DNA of 64,000 bases from Annona cherimola (GCA_030490835.1 CM059973.1:81483221-81547220); one strand, 5' to 3'; shown: positions 26,554 to 38,695, counted from the stretch's first letter. The notes: a model not told the origin generated them from the letters alone. Numbers and translations are program-made.

Positions 26554-27289
26554 AAAAAAAGTTAATTAATAATCCACCTAATGGAGTCGATGTAAATATA
26601 AAATATAAAATATTACTGATATAAATTATAAAAATAAAAGTCATGTAACATAAGTAATTTTACTTTTCAATTGATATGAATACAAATAATTTTTAAAAAA
26701 TATAAAACCATAAATTATAAAAAATACAGTGTACCGGTTACTAATTTTTAACCACCCTCCTCCATAAGTTGACAAAAACAACATACCTCAAATCCTCAAG
26801 TAATCCACAAATATAAGTTTGTAATCCTAATCCATGGGGGCATTTAGGAGACATCATAGGTTAATTTTTGAGTGTTCTTATAAATTTCAGTCAACAAAAT
26901 AAGTAATTTTTATTGAATGCTAACTTATGATACTACTCCAGCCACAAGAAATCAAATAAATGAGAAGAAAATCGTGTTTACATGACTCGGTAAAAGCAAA
27001 TAACTTAGGATACTATGCAAACTTGTTTTGCAGACTAAGCAAATTGATTAAGGATTTATTTTTTTTATCACAATTAAGGTTTTATTTGGCTGAAAGGTTA
27101 TGCTTAACATTCTATCAACTTACTAGAATTTTTTTTAGTAAGCAAATTTAGTTAGCTTCCCTTAATAGCACCTTTTAAAATTATTTAACTTGAATTCGTG
27201 CATGATATTACCAATCCAAATGGAATCTTAGAAATATTGTTGAAATAGTGCTTGTAACCGGACCGCGATTTAATGCACCTGGATACACT

Positions 27290-27575
27290 GAGCTTCAATG
27301 CACCCGGGTACATTAACCCATTTGTTTAAATTTTTTTTGAAATTTTTTATAAAAGTGTTAATCTAAGTGTATTTAACATGTGTATCAATTTTTATTATTT
27401 TCGGAGTATTTTAGATATTTATTTTTGATTTTTGAAAATTGAGGGCATTTTAGGTAATTTTAAATTACTAAAATGCCACTGATTTTCAAAAATAAAAAAT
27501 AAAAATCTAACACTTTTATAAAAAAAGTTTCAAATAAATTAAAAAATGAATTAAAATGGATTTAATGCACCCCAA
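27290..27575. mobile_element. Hairpin-forming AT-rich MITE (family 3)
   Basis: Near-symmetric: TTTATAAAAGTGTTAATCT on the left is mirrored by CTAACACTTTTATAAA on the right, and GATTTTTGAAAATTGAGGGC by CCACTGATTTTCAAAAA. The ends carry ATTTAATGCACC phrases in direct repeat, flanking the palindrome. Non-coding. Related copies are at about 22050-22255, 37370-37690, 46495-46790 and 55985-56340. Confidence 0.6.
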
Positions 27576-28022
27576 TCCCTTGTAACCACCGTAGTAAACG
27601 AACGCCTAAGAGCTCGACTGATTGAAAGACATCGAAGGCATGATGCGTGAGTGTATATATATGTATTCAAAGGCAAATAAGCCCGCGGTTATACTGTTAT
27701 TTTTTTAATTATTATTATTTTTTGTATCTTGTATTCTGTTATTATACAAGCTTTTTGCAAGTGAATTTGGTTCAGGGCACTTAATTGCTAAAACTCATAA
27801 GAACGCTATATAACATTTGTACTTTCTAGCAAGGTAATAGGGAGCTTAATTAATGGATACGTGATTTTCATATTATTTTGTGATCATGACTTGATTGATA
27901 TTGATGCTTCCGCGACGTGTAAAAAACTGCAAATTAGCTAGCTTGCTATTCGACAGACGAAACACTTGGTATGTGACTCAAACACACGTAAGGAATGGGA
28001 TGGACGGTTAAACAGATCCCTC

Positions 28023-28025
<3 letters not shown>

Positions 28026-28059
<34 letters not shown>
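28026..28059. repeat. (AG)17 microsatellite
   Basis: Perfect dinucleotide run. It creates an artefactual Arg-Glu repeat in the overlapping open frame, which is not called as a gene. A shorter AG run is at 28857-28877. Confidence 0.95.
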
Positions 28060-28062
<3 letters not shown>

Positions 28063-29959
28063 GCTACTGGAAATCTCTCCAGCCATGGCGGACCAGCAGA
28101 AAATCGTTGAAAGGGAGACAGTGGCCCATCACCTAACGGAATATAAATGGCTACACTTCTCCTTCCTTGCGTGTGTAGTCAAACACAGGCCAAGCGCATT
28201 AATCCACCAAACTCATCCAAACTCTTGTACCTTACTCGAAGTCCTCATCTCATTTCCTGATTTGAACTATCCCCACAATATTCTGACCGTTGATTAGTTG
28301 GCATGCACAAGGCAATGGATGGATTGCAATTTGTAGCTATTAACTGGAAGTCGAACGTGGGCTGTTGATGCTATATCCGGGATTGATCGGTCATGCTGCC
28401 AGTTGTTCAAAATGATGATCTGACCCTGGAGTTTGTTCTAAGGAGGTAAAAGGCCACATTAGTGCGCCTGGTAGTGATGGATTAGCTCACCAACTCAATT
28501 ATGCGCTCGGCCGCTGTGGTTTTGTCTGATCGACAATAGCAGGCCGGTGAGTCCCAATCACTGCATGAGCGCGCCTGTTTCGAGTTCATGCCAGCTTGGC
28601 TCCGCATCCGAACTGATGATGCGCGGACGACTGAAATGGATTTGTCAACAAGAAAGGCATGTGATTCATCACTGCTGCCTTAGTATGCTAGAAAGAAATT
28701 GCTGTTGCTTTCGTGGTGGTGACGAGATTCTGAACAGATGAAATGTCTAGAATGCGTTGCATCCTTTCGATGTAGATGTTTTTGTTGGAACGGTCACCAG
28801 ACGCCAATCCTCCTCCTAATAAATTGAAATAATTAGTGTTCCTTCAAATCCTTAAAAGAGAGAGAGAGAGAGAGAGAAGACGGTATTCGATCGAATCTTT
28901 GGAGAATGCTCCTGGAAATTGAATAATGGATACGCCAATGTTGATTTCATTCTCATCCATAAACCATATTTCATTTTGGATTTAGATTGCACAAGCGAAG
29001 CTAATGTTTGGCGATCAAAGGGCCAATGGATGTCCATACTCTAACTCTATCCTCGTTAATTAAATAAGACAAATAGAGAATGTAAATAATAACAATGATC
29101 TCAGATCTATGGAAAATCATAACTTGAACGTTTGAACTTTTTTTTTTTTTTTAATAAAAATTTTTTAGAAGTCACCACGGTCAAAAAAGGTCAGGCTGGC
29201 AAATGCCAACAGAACCCCGTCGAATCCTGATGATGGAAAATTCCAATTTTCAAAACTGATCCCTGGAGGCCTGGACCAGAGTTCCACGACTCAGAAAATA
29301 TACGGAGGAGATAGCAATGGGCCTACTGCATGAGTGGAAGGGCCGGACTTTGGAATCCAACAAATCTGGGATCAGTCATTGTCATAGCGGAGCCCCATCT
29401 ATCTAGAAAGGTGCACAAAGCCGAAAGCGCCTTTTGACTGGCCTGGCTTGGATCGAATCTCCACCAAAGGAATGATCCAAGAAGGCCGGGACCAAGGCCT
29501 GGGGTCCTCAGCCCAATTCGAAGGCCGACCCTCCGTCATTCCTTCCAATAAGCCGGAATTTTGCGCCACAAAAATAACGGAGGTATTGATATGTGTAAGA
29601 GAATGCGTAAGAAAAATGGACCACCCCTATGAAAGATTTCAACCTCATCTGTATTCTTATCTATTGATTTCTTTAATAATTCAGTCAATTATCAGAACGT
29701 TTTCCCCTAATGCGATCCATGTATTCATTACATACTTGTTAATTTGCTAATAAGTTCTAAATTTGTAGCATCCGCCGCGAGCTCTACGATGGGCTCGGAT
29801 GGTTTTCCTCGCCTTAGAAATATGGATCGTGTTGGATGGGTTTGAACCGGTTCTTCAATGTTTCTGAAATGGTGGCACGGGCTCAATTTTCCTGCATTTC
29901 CATGGAGCAAACGTGTTAGGATAGACAATCTTTAGATAGCTTGGCATGTGAGTGTCCTC

Positions 29960-30307
29960 CCGTGGATTCGGCGGCATAACGGCTAAGACGGGGCTTTTTA
30001 TACACGGGTCAAGTCACGAATTCGGCAGCATAACGGTAGCGTGTTATGTTGGAATCTGTGGACCCGTGTGCGCCCGCCTTGCCGGAGCGTTAACTCAAAC
30101 AAACGCGTTAGTATTTATGCAAAATAAAGAAAATGGAGTCGCCACTGATCTTAAAAGGGAGATCAGTCCCTGTTTTCAATGAATAAAGGCACCGGTCTTG
30201 CAGATCTGGGATCCCGGTCTTCGGATTAAAACGGATATGACAGAAATCTGTTAACCCGAAGCCGTTTACATCGGCATGAAAAGGGGAAAATAAAATGAAA
30301 AATCTAA

Positions 30308-30380
<73 letters not shown>

Positions 30381-31030
30381 AGAGAGGAGAGGAGAAGCCG
30401 GGGTGTTGGGGTTTTGCCGTAGACTCCCGTCCTTCCCCTTGGGGATGCCTCCTCATGTGTCTTGCTTGAGGAGGGGGATACCTCATTTTATAGATGGGAG
30501 CATGAGCCTCTTTGTGGGCTTGAGCTTGTGGACTTATGGCACCTAGGCTTGAGCTTGTTGGGCTTGGTCCATTTGGAGGCCTATCGGACTTCGTCCATGG
30601 TGGGCTGGAACTTGGTGAGCTGGATCTGGATGGAGCCTTTTGCTCCAAGTGGGCCGTTGTTGAGGCCCGACGGACTTGTTGTTGAAGAGCCTACTTTGAG
30701 GGTTGGTGGAGCTTTGCTCCTGTGGGCTGAGACTGAACAAGTCTGTTTAGTGGTGGGCTTAGCTTGACATCTTTTGTTTTGGATTTGCTCCAAATGGGCT
30801 TTTAGTTTTAGAGCCCATTGACATTTGTTCTTGAGTTGCTTCTCCTTTGTCATTGTTAGGCCTGGATCTTAGCCCATCCTTTTATTTTTGTGCTCAAGGA
30901 AGGGGTGTCTTCAAAATTGTTTCGTGTGGATTTCAGTTTCCGAAGAGGGCAGTAGCAACCGAAGGTCCATTTGACAGACATGGCCCGGGACGAACCGCAA
31001 AAATCGTTTTGCCAAAATTAGTGCCATGCT
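29960..31030. repeat. GC-richer repeat-derived block containing a long (GA)n tract
   Basis: TTCGG(C/A)(G/A)GCATAACGG appears twice, near 29968 and 30020. The phrase ATGGAGTCGCCACT, common in plant repetitive sequence, follows near 30132. A very long GA microsatellite spans 30310-30378. From 30480 to 30840 the text is dominated by GGGCTTG/GGCCC-type words. No frame holds a recognisable domain. It is probably part of a decayed LTR-type element, not assigned. Confidence 0.35.
30310..30378. repeat. Long (GA)n microsatellite, about 34 units
   Basis: An unbroken GA/AG run of 69 bases, the longest simple repeat in the window. Runs this long are usually polymorphic. Confidence 0.97.
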
Positions 31031-32531
31031 GATGTGAAAGAAGACCATAGCTTCAATGCGCGTCAGCTTTTTATGTACCCGCTGCTGCCTTCAACTTAAT
31101 CAGGCTTCCAGTCCGATATTTGATTATAGTAGCTGCAAAATAGATAATGTCAGTGCACATCAATTGAATTTTTGTTGGTTTCACTTCGAATCTCGAGTTA
31201 GAGACAACGTGGATATTTTCACTTTCTTGGAAGATGGTCGTTGATGTTTTCCATAAACATGTTTGTAATGGTATTCTGCTATGTAAGGATGCGCTTTAAG
31301 TAGTATGAAACAACGGATACTCTAAAGAACTATTTTTTGGTATCCTTTGTACTTATCTTTAGGAGCTGATTGTAACTCTTTTATGTTGTTCAAATTCGTG
31401 TATTTTACACTTGTTATAATTTTATATACGTTTCTATTTAGTACAGTAAGGACATTGTCTCGAATACAGATCCTTGAATTGGACGGGTACCTGTACCCAA
31501 AATCCAAATACAATAAAAGTAATAATAGAAATATGACACATATAAATAGGAAATTTAAGACAGATGCATACCAATTTTGGGTAATCGTATACTAATTTAT
31601 CGAATTTGTAGAAGCTCTTTCACATTGTCCAGGTGTCTATTGCAAAACAATCTGCTGCCCTTGTTTACACACGACAAAACATCCAGAGCTGCTTCTGTTC
31701 GCTACATTCAATATGATTGATTACAGCATGACCCACCCGCATTATTGTCGCTACCTGCCCTTGTTTATTGTGATGGGTGTGTATGTGTTGCTGCTAACTG
31801 ATTTCAAGGATATAATATTCGGATTTTTAATGCTCAACCAATATTGTCTAGGGAATGCAACCTGAGTTGGGACTTGGGATGTCATTTTCTTCTTCTCAAA
31901 TGAAGATTCATGTAACCGAAATAGATAAATAGCCTCCAAATGGATCTGTACAGATTTGTGAGGGATCTGTGGGCTGCATTCATGTATTTCATTTCTAATC
32001 CATGGAAAGGTCAATCAATATCACACTTGTAAACCATGTACCTCTATGGGTCCCCTTAACACACACTATTATCACAAGCTCATCGATCCCATATGGTGAC
32101 AAGCTGCAAAATGAGGAGGTTTAATTAGAAAGGGTATCTATGTAGGCTCTGATACACGTGACACATGTTGGGATGCGTCTTGGATTCTGTGCTGAATTTT
32201 GTGCCTCTTAGCTATAAGAGGTTTTTTATTTCCAAAAAAAAAAAAGAGGTTTTGTGCACTTTATATGACGCACAACCAATTTGACGTGAGTTCAGATTCC
32301 TCAATCCATATGGATTTGGTTTATGTACCCTGGACTCCCTCTTTAATTAGTTATAAACATAGGCTTTGTTTTAGAGTTTCTTGAGAATGTAATTTTTATA
32401 TTTTTCTTTTATTCTTATGTGTGATTTGGTTTTCAGGAAAAGTGATAGGATGTAAATCAAGGGGACCATATAGTCCTCTGCATAAGTTGGTAGTTGCTCA
32501 TGTAGGCTAAGTGAGCCTTAGGAGGGGGCAT

Positions 32532-33560
32532 GTTGGGTATTTTGTTGTATGAGTCAGGGCCAATGAATGAGCCAGTTGCCCAAAGGGCCAAGTAGCATGT
32601 ATTGTTTTGTATTCATTCCGTTCAGTTGGATTGACGGAATATCCCTCCGAAAGAGGATTTCCTTCTCCATGAGAACTCCAAAAGAGGAAGACACCATGTT
32701 GCTTGATCTCGCAATTAGACTGGATTGTAACAAAAAGACTTTTATTTTGATAAATTAGGTTTAAGAAATTTTCTCTTGAGAGTTCTTCATTTATAATTTT
32801 TTTCTGATTATCTATTTTTCCTCCTCCACTCATGATTTTTCTTTCAACTCTTAATTTTTCTTTTCTACTGAAGGATTTTCAATGAAAGTTTATATTTGTT
32901 GTATTTCTTTTTATCATATTTATCATATTATTTTGATATTTTGTAAGATTATTAATAATAAATTAGCATAAAAGTTTGGTTATTTTTTCTTAGGCATTAA
33001 GATAATGATAATAAAATTTGAGATCGAAAATTTTGATCGCAGAATTAGTTTTGGCTACAGTTATAAAAAGCTCGGTTGAGAAAAGCTTAAGAAGAAGATT
33101 AACATATATCTAGGAGATCACATTTTCCTACTACAAATTTTTCTTTTATAAATTGATGTAATTTCTTTTCGTTACCAAGTTTAGATATCAATAGATTTTA
33201 GTTGAGACTTTCGATATGGTAATCAGGTCTTTTTTGGTTACCATATTTATATATCATAAAATTTGGTTGAGACTTTTATATGTTGATTAAGTTTTTATTA
33301 TTAAGTTTAAGTTTTTTAGAATTTGGTTGAGATTTTTAACATATTATTTCTCTTTTAATTTTCAATTTTAGGCATCATTTTAACTTAGTTGTTTATACAT
33401 TTGAGATTTAAGATGTTATAAATAGAAGGCTTGTACTAGGGTTAAGTTGATAGTGTGATTTTTCAAGGGTTTCTTTGATGTTCTTGTGTAAGATTTTAAT
33501 TTTCAATGAAAGCTTAGTATTTTGGTGTATTAATTCTAAGAGTTTTTCTTTAAGAGTTTT
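32532..33560 (+). mobile_element. Possible LTR-retrotransposon 3' end (PPT plus LTR-like sequence)
   Basis: A purine-rich AGGAGGGGGCA (32521-32531) immediately precedes TGTTGGGTATTTTG, the arrangement of a polypurine tract and the start of a 3' LTR. A TATAAATAG box occurs near 33418, followed by a leader-like stretch. Between them are three loose repeats of TTGGTTGAGA(C/T)TTTT (about 33200-33335). No matching CA terminus, second LTR or target duplication was found, so the extent is a guess. Confidence 0.35.
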
Positions 33561-34641
33561 TATTTCTTGTAACATATTTGTGGTAGTGGATTTTTTCTTT
33601 GGTTTTTATTTTTTGTTTTGGTTTTAGTTTTCTTTTTGTTTTACAATAATTTTCAATTTCCGGCTGATATGTAAAAATGGTAAAAGCTCTGTTAGCACCT
33701 GTCTTTTCATTCACAAAACATAACCTAAGACCTTGCTTAAGTGAAATTGAGCTCATTAGGTCCGCATTTGTTTTTGTTGTTGTTATTGTTTTAGTTTACA
33801 TGTAGCCTAATGCCTCAGGCCACATTTGAACTTCCGACCTCACAAGAGTACACACTCACGTACGCTTATCACTCAGTTTTTCTTTTCACAATGACTGTAT
33901 TTTTAACGCAAGCTTTGTACCAAAATTTATCCAAAGGGATTAAAACCTGCCTCGAGAGCACTGGACAAGTGGTAGCACCAGCTGGGTTTCAACCTTGCTA
34001 GAATAGTATGTATATTAGGAAGAAGTTTTCATTTACTATTTAATCATAGTCCTTATTAATTCAGGTTAGTTGTGTGATAATCTATCATCTTTCCAGAGTC
34101 TGGCGATTGATGTCTTGGCGCCACAGCCCATACATTTCCTCTAGTACTTCCGTTCAAATGATCTCCCAGCCTCGACAAATTAATGAATTATTAAATATAT
34201 TGACAAAAGTTAAAATAATTGTAAATTTTTAATTATGATCCTTTACCCATTCGACCTTAAATTAATAAAAATATCGCCACTGTTGAAAAATATTCACCTC
34301 TGTGGAATATGTATCTATTGCATATAAAGAGAGTGAAATAGTGGTTGAAAACGTGGTCATGTGATATTTCTTTCGCCAACCACTACGGCGTGACCCATTA
34401 TTAATAACTTGGAAGAGAAAGTGATAGGAAATCGATCTCCAATTTTCCCCTTGAATGTAAGATTGGTATACTTGAATTTTACACGTTAAAAAAAAAAAAA
34501 ATTCAAACACATGTAACGTAAACAGAGGGAACAATGATCAGTATCTAGATATAAAAAAAAAAAAAAAAAAAAAGAGATCAGTATCTAAGCCCGATTTCAA
34601 TCGATCTGCCTGCATCGAAACCCAGTCGCGATGACCAACTT

Positions 34642-37113
34642 CTAGCTCGAACAGCTCGACGTTTTGGTTTGAAAACTGCTGGGCGTTTTAGCTTGAGAAC
34701 TGCTGGATGATGCACTGATTAGCACCAGATTTTGGTTCGACGAAGACCCCGAATCTGCCCCCAGATTTTCTGCAAATATTTCAAGTATTCCCGGAACTGA
34801 AGGCATGCTTACATCCGACATACCCTCCATGATCTGAACGATGACCCCCATCGTTGGACGCTGATCCTCATCGTCTTGAATGCACCAACAAGCTACCCTG
34901 CATGCCCTACCCAGCTCTTCCTCCTCAGCATTTCCTTCCAATCTGGAATCCAGCAAGCTCAACACGTCTCCTTCAGTGATTTTCTGTGCAGCCCATTTGG
35001 GGAAGAAAGACAGCTTCCCGTCTTCCGACTGGGTCAAATTCCTCTTCCCCGATATGATTTCGAACAGCATCATTCCATAGCTATAGACATCAGCTTTCGG
35101 CGTGATGGCCTGGCCGGAAAGCCATTCGGGGGCGAGGTAGCCTCGGGTTCCTCTCATGGTTGTAAGAACTCTGCTAAAATCGCGCCCCATCAGCTTCGCC
35201 AGCCCGAAATCTGCGACCCTGGGGCAGAAGTTCTCATCCAGAAGTATGTTTTCCGGCTTGATGTCGCAGTGTATAATGCAGTCTATGCACTTCTCGTGGA
35301 GATATGCTAATCCTCTTGCGATCCCGATGGCAATATAGTATCTAGCTTTCCAATCCAAGGTGCTCGATTTGTTCCCAAAGAGATGGGAATCCAGAGAGCC
35401 GTTTGGCATGTAGTCATACACCAGCAGTCTTTTCTCGCCGTCGGAGCAGAACCCACGAAGGCGGACGAGATTGATGTGCTGGATAGTGCCGATTGTGCTC
35501 ACTTCGGTTCGGAACTGCTTCTCTCCTTGGCGGATCCCTTCGAGCTTCTTTACAGCAATCACTGACGAATCTGGCAACGTCCCTTTGAAGACGGAACCAA
35601 AACCTCCGCCACCCAACTTCTCTGAAAAGTTCTTTGTCGCATCCTGCAATTCCTTGTATCGAAATGAGATCAGAGGACCAGTCTCTGCTCTCAATGCAGG
35701 TCTCTGTCGTTTGCGCCGTCTCCAAATCAGGAGCGCAATCAACCCGAACAACAGCAGAGCAAATCCAACTGCGCCGGCTGCAATCCCAGCAACCTTGGAT
35801 TTATCCCCACCTGAAGTCGGCAGCTCAGAAGCAGCCAAGCGGAGATTAAAAACACTTCCATTCCCTCCCCCATCGGAGAGCTGTTTCAAATTCATCAAAT
35901 TCCCATTCCATATCGAACAGCCGCTGCTGTAAGCATAAGCGCTGCAAGAACAGTTCCTCAGGCAGGCCGATTCGCATTCGTCGGCAGTGGCCGCAGCTAG
36001 AGAAATTGGGTTGTCAGGAAATTGTACGTCTGGCGTCTCCCGGAACCGATCCTTCCCCTCACCACTGGTCGCGCATTCCAGCTGGGTTTGCCTCGAGCAC
36101 CCGCTGCTCCAATCGCTCAAATTCCACTCACCAAGCGACCGCGGTTGGAATCCGCGTGGACACCCGCAGAAAGGATCTTGTTCCTTGCAGATCCCAAATG
36201 GCCCGCAGAGCGAAATGGCCTCGCATCGATCGCTTGGACGGGACCAAAGCAAGAGCCACTGCTGTGATTTTTCCAACCACATCAGCTGTTGAATTTGCCC
36301 AGACAAATCCATCACAAACCGTGAGATTAGAGAGCTATCTTGAACTGTGTAGGTGAAATAGTTCTCCCGGTCGTTTGAAATATAGTCGAAATCATAAAGA
36401 TAATTTGCTGTCATCTCAGGAACGTTGGCGAAAATCTGCCCGTTCCAAATGCCACTAGTCCAATACCATCGGCTGCGGTTCCAGTATATGAGGTACTGAC
36501 TACTACCATTTGAATCGATTTCGAGAGAGAAAATACCCGGACTTGGGTCTTCAGAATTCTTCCAGGAAATAAGGACTTGGTTCTCCCCGGTGATTTTATT
36601 CAGGCCAAGCTTCCCTCCTGGAAGCCATGTGTTGGTGGGGTGGTCAAAGCTCTCCCAAATGACATCTGATGCGTTGGAGCTATCTCGCAGGACGAGATTC
36701 CCACTGTCCAAGAGCACCGCAACTGTCGAATTTGGCGTTTTCGAGACGGAATTCGATGACCAGACTGGGAATTTCGAGTCGCCCCCCAGGACCAGGGTCC
36801 CATTGTCAAGAACTTTGAGCTCCAGGGAGGTGTTTGCGACGGGACGATCTCGGTTGGCGACCCAAGCGATGGTTTTTTGTGGGAGATTGTTCTTGAACCA
36901 GATGCCTATGTAGTGCCTTGGCGGGGTGGAATTGCCAATTTGGACGAAACCCAATTCGAATTTGCCGGCTTTGGAGACGATGGTTTGGTTTCCCGTTAGC
37001 GATTGGCCGGGAGAGAGGGTGTCTGCTGCCATTAAGAGGTGGGTTTGGCGAGATAAGAGAAGGAAGAGCAAGGGGTATTGAAGGAAAGAGAAAAACAGAA
37101 CTTGGGAAGCCAT
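34642..37113 (-). CDS. G-type lectin S-receptor-like serine/threonine-protein kinase (823 aa, intronless)
   Basis: A plasma-membrane receptor kinase that would bind a ligand outside the cell and phosphorylate Ser/Thr inside it. From the chosen ATG at 37113: hydrophobic signal peptide (about 5-30); bulb-lectin domain (about 32-150; WVANRDRPV at 85-93); S-locus glycoprotein domain (about 190-310); Cys-rich EGF-like segment (CGPFGICKEQDPFCGCPRGF, 303-322); PAN/apple domain (about 345-425); TM helix (441-463) followed by RRRKRQR; kinase (about 498-770). Kinase landmarks are the glycine loop LGGGGFGSVF, Lys522 in AVKK, HCDIKPEN (615-622), DFG 635-637 and GTRGYLAPEW (655-664). The catalytic loop has Cys before Asp, so the kinase is non-RD. 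Residues conform to the At2g19130-type subfamily. An in-frame ATG 47 codons upstream (37254) would put a non-hydrophobic extension before the signal peptide, so the inner ATG is preferred. No breaks are seen. Confidence 0.95.
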   Translation of the reverse strand: MASQVLFFSFLQYPLLFLLLSRQTHLLMAADTLSPGQSLTGNQTIVSKAGKFELGFVQIGNSTPPRHYIGIWFKNNLPQKTIAWVANRDRPVANTSLELKVLDNGTLVLGGDSKFPVWSSNSVSKTPNSTVAVLLDSGNLVLRDSSNASDVIWESFDHPTNTWLPGGKLGLNKITGENQVLISWKNSEDPSPGIFSLEIDSNGSSQYLIYWNRSRWYWTSGIWNGQIFANVPEMTANYLYDFDYISNDRENYFTYTVQDSSLISRFVMDLSGQIQQLMWLEKSQQWLLLWSRPSDRCEAISLCGPFGICKEQDPFCGCPRGFQPRSLGEWNLSDWSSGCSRQTQLECATSGEGKDRFRETPDVQFPDNPISLAAATADECESACLRNCSCSAYAYSSGCSIWNGNLMNLKQLSDGGGNGSVFNLRLAASELPTSGGDKSKVAGIAAGAVGFALLLFGLIALLIWRRRKRQRPALRAETGPLISFRYKELQDATKNFSEKLGGGGFGSVFKGTLPDSSVIAVKKLEGIRQGEKQFRTEVSTIGTIQHINLVRLRGFCSDGEKRLLVYDYMPNGSLDSHLFGNKSSTLDWKARYYIAIGIARGLAYLHEKCIDCIIHCDIKPENILLDENFCPRVADFGLAKLMGRDFSRVLTTMRGTRGYLAPEWLSGQAITPKADVYSYGMMLFEIISGKRNLTQSEDGKLSFFPKWAAQKITEGDVLSLLDSRLEGNAEEEELGRACRVACWCIQDDEDQRPTMGVIVQIMEGMSDVSMPSVPGILEIFAENLGADSGSSSNQNLVLISASSSSSQAKTPSSFQTKTSSCSS

Positions 37114-37369
37114 GATCAGAGTGGGAACGAAACTCTGTAGTGAAACTAGGGGAGGAGGTGGTGGATAGAAGAAAGCACATCTGGCATGAAATGATGAAAT
37201 TATTGAATGGCAACCCGGGAGTTCCAAGGCCAATTTCCTAGCTGTCGTTTTCAATTGGATTGGAGCAGCAGCCCTTGCATGACCCCCATCTCGCCAAAAT
37301 TCGAGATGTTACATGCATGCAATGTTATTTTCGTCAGGAAGAATGGCGGTTCACAAATATAAAAGATAA

Positions 37370-37690
37370 GTGATATTAAAAAAATTTATTTATAATATTT
37401 TTTTAACTTTTTTTTTCGTATATTTGTTTATATAAGTATACTTAATATATAAATCAAGTTTTATTATTTTTGAATACATATATGTATTTTTTTGAGATTT
37501 TTAAAGATAAGTGTGTATATATGTATTAAAAATTTTATATTTTTAAAAATCTTAAAAAATACATACACATATTCAAAAATGATAAAATTTAATTTTTATA
37601 TTAAATACGCTTAGATAAATAAGCGTACGTAGAAAATAAGAAAAAGTATTATAAATTAGTATAAAATAGAAGAGTGAGAAATTAAGATAA
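37370..37690. mobile_element. Hairpin-forming AT-rich MITE (family 3)
   Basis: TTTATTATTTTTGAATACATATATG on the left arm is mirrored by CACATATTCAAAAATGATAAA on the right; the arms are joined by a short AT-rich loop. It sits about 250 bp upstream of the receptor kinase start. Related to copies at 46.5, 56.0, 22.1 and 27.3 kb. Confidence 0.6.
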
Positions 37691-38199
37691 GGGAAAGCTC
37701 CATCTTTTTTTTGGGTTATTAACTCAATTTGGTCAATAAAACACAGTATGTACTATTTATAATTCTCGAAATCAACGTATGTAGTACTCTAAAAATCAGA
37801 GCATACTCGAATACTACATAATTCCAGGCTAATCTAGAAGGACAATTGCATAGGCCGTTGGCGTCATGGATCCGCAAGCTAAAATTCTACCATTTTCCAT
37901 GCTTATTTCCAACACTTTTCCGGACTGGCATTTAGACCGAAATACTCCCATCTGTTCTGTCCAACCATGCATGTTAGAAAATTGGATATACAACTTGTAT
38001 TTGGAATGGAATTGAAGATTATGAAAATTACTCCACAAGATTATACTATTCGACGGTCAAATTTTGGTTTTGACAGTTACAAGCAAACCTGTTTATGTAG
38101 CTAAAACAACGGCTTGTCATGAATACTTGCAAAACGCATGTAATGTAATAAACCTGTTGAATATATGTCGTAAAATTTCAAGAGGAATTTCTGTTCATG

Positions 38200-38695
38200 C
38201 GCATAAAATTTTTCACGAATTCCATTTATGCCCCGTTATCTGAAATTTATTGCAAATAATGCCTGTAAATTTTTAAAAATATTTGCAGTTATGCCTATAA
38301 TTAGTGTTAATCTCTTAAATTTTTTTAAAAAACAAAGATACTTTTCGATAAATCCACACCAACTATTGTGCTTATTAACGTGCGTTTTATTAATGTGCCA
38401 AAAATAAGCTTAATTGGATACCTTGGTGAACTCTAATGAATTAAATTGTTGTAAAATTAATTATAGCTTATCAAGATATTTCATAAAAGTATTTTTGATA
38501 TATTAATTAAATTTACATTAATAAACACAATGGATTTTTTGAATTTATCAAGAATATTCTAGTTTTTCAAAAACAAGAGGTTCATACTTGTCATAGATTT
38601 ATTTATAAATATTTTAAAACTTTACGGGCATATTTGTAGTAAATTTTAAATCGCAGGCATGCGTAAAAAATTATAGCATGGGCACAAATAACTCA
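38200..38695. repeat. Large imperfect foldback (about 0.5 kb)
   Basis: The left arm (CAAATAATGCCTGTAAA, TTTTTAAAAATATTT, ATTGTGCTTATTAACG) is matched in inverted order by the right arm (CATTAATAAACACAAT, AAATATTTTAAAACTTTACG, GGGCATATTTG). It is non-coding and AT-rich. It could be a diverged foldback-type MITE; no target duplication was identified. Confidence 0.5.

Noticed and set aside
27995..28297. Frame encoding an Arg-Glu repeat
   Set aside because: The repeat is the translation of the (AG)n microsatellite; the rest has no recognisable domain.
35414..35932. Open frames on both strands inside the receptor kinase
   Set aside because: Shadows of the kinase reading frame.
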